Made by a program: the position numbers and the translations under genes. From Streptomyces tateyamensis (GTDB lineage: Bacteria > Actinomycetota > Actinomycetes > Streptomycetales > Streptomycetaceae), in NCBI RefSeq assembly GCF_003205575.1, contig NZ_PYBW01000087.1:11888-75887 (forward strand): 64,000 nucleotides of DNA. Reading direction: 5' to 3'. The notes below the pieces were generated by a model. That model saw only the letters and a list, made by a program, of their open reading frames with translations, was not told the origin of the DNA and made no database searches. Positions within the stretch are counted from its first letter, which is position 1, and each line of letters opens with the position of its first letter. Shown here one piece after another: positions 63,366 to 64,000 of the stretch.

Positions 63366-64000
63366 GTGCGTGAGGCAGCCAAGCCCGCCGCCACGGCCGA
63401 GCAAGTGAGCAGCGCCCGGGTCCTGCCCGCCCTCGTGCTGGCGATGCTGGCCTACAGCGTGATCCAGACGGCCGTGGTGCCGATCCTGCCCTCGCTGGCC
63501 AAGGAACTGAACGTCTCCGGGTCCGACATCACCTGGCTGATGACGGCCAACCTGCTGTCGGCCGCCGTGCTCACCCCGCTGCTGGGCCGCTTCGGCGACC
63601 TGCGCGGCCGCAAGCCCATGCTGCTGATCTCGCTGGCGGGCCTGGTGCTCGGCTCCGGGCTCGCCGTGGTCACCCACTCGTTCACCCTGCTGGTGGTGGC
63701 CCGGGTGCTGCAGGGCGCCGGCGGCGGTGTTCTGCCGCTGGCGATCAGCATCGTGCGCGACGAGCTGCCGCGGCACAAGGTGACCGGCGGCGTGGCCGCC
63801 ATCTCCGCCTCGATGGGCGTCGGCTCCGGCCTGGGCCTGGTCGCCACCGGTCTGCTGCTCGAGCACTGGGACTACAAGTCGATCTTCTGGATGGGCCTGG
63901 TCTTCGGCCTGATCGCGGTCGCCCTGGTGGTCTGGCGGGTGCCGCAGGACCCGGTGGTGGACCGCGCCGGCGGCGCCGACCCGCTGGGCGCGATCACCCT
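63366..64000 (+). CDS. MFS transporter, truncated by the window end
   Basis: The first 211 codons of a membrane transporter. GTG 63366 has AGAAGGAG upstream. It shows LAYSVIQTAVVPILPSLAKELNVSGSDITWLMTANLLSAAVLTPLLGRFGDLRGRKPMLL (motif A) and ARVLQGAGGGVLPLAISIVRDELP (DHA-type helix 4). The product is likely a drug or metabolite exporter with 12-14 helices. The 3' part lies outside the window, so the family branch cannot be settled. Confidence 0.9.
   Translation, partial: MREAAKPAATAEQVSSARVLPALVLAMLAYSVIQTAVVPILPSLAKELNVSGSDITWLMTANLLSAAVLTPLLGRFGDLRGRKPMLLISLAGLVLGSGLAVVTHSFTLLVVARVLQGAGGGVLPLAISIVRDELPRHKVTGGVAAISASMGVGSGLGLVATGLLLEHWDYKSIFWMGLVFGLIAVALVVWRVPQDPVVDRAGGADPLGAIT

Overview
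The window is high-GC DNA with strong third-position GC bias, frequent GTG starts, 4-nt start/stop overlaps and actinobacterial families (FhuF, DUF397, DUF5753, DUF5999, LAXTG wall proteins, SpoIIE-type phosphatases, a Clp ATPase). It fits the chromosome of a streptomycete (Streptomyces, Kitasatospora or Streptacidiphilus); the genus cannot be fixed from sequence alone. No rRNA, tRNA, CRISPR array or intact insertion sequence is visible. Most genes are ordinary chromosomal genes. The clearest sign of turnover is 14.7-16.7 kb.

Layout. 0-2.4 kb: a coupled pair encoding a secreted von Willebrand A protein and a membrane-anchored partner. 2.4-4.1 kb: an XRE-DUF397 pair opposite two small genes. 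4.2-8.1 kb: DUF4259, GNAT acetyltransferase, a saccharopine-dehydrogenase-like reductase and a secreted protein. 8.1-11.4 kb: PHP/helix-hairpin-helix protein, a stand-alone LigD-type polymerase and Ku. 11.5-14.7 kb: FhuF-like protein coupled to a metal-receptor-like protein, then a TetR regulator opposite an alpha/beta hydrolase with twin operators. 14.7-16.7 kb: a broken glycosyltransferase, an orphan iron-box-like site and a serine recombinase without recognisable catalytic residues. 16.7-21 kb: SHOCT membrane protein, PAS-GAF-PP2C phosphatase and small proteins. 21-30.3 kb: apolipoprotein N-acyltransferase, a second LigD-type polymerase opposite an ATP-dependent DNA ligase, small stress proteins, a LAXTG surface protein and a second ATP-dependent ligase. 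30-37 kb: redox gene with MarR regulator, WYL regulator opposite an MFS exporter, a second PAS-GAF phosphatase and a universal stress protein. 37-46 kb: Clp ATPase, second DHA2 exporter, purB, MarR regulator, a HipA-like kinase coupled to DUF3037, and type II NADH dehydrogenase. 46-58 kb: SGNH hydrolase, MocR regulator opposite a PNPOx-like protein with a shared palindrome, sugar porter, dienelactone hydrolase, MFS, CPBP protease and a GCS2-family ligase. 58-64 kb: DUF5999, gcvP behind a tandem glycine riboswitch, a PRC-barrel/DUF2382 protein and an MFS gene cut by the window end.

A connecting theme is DNA break repair: Ku, two LigD-like polymerases and two ATP-dependent ligases lie within about 22 kb as separate genes instead of one multidomain LigD. 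The least described modules are the HipA-like kinase/DUF3037 pair, the degenerate recombinase and the secreted VWA pair.
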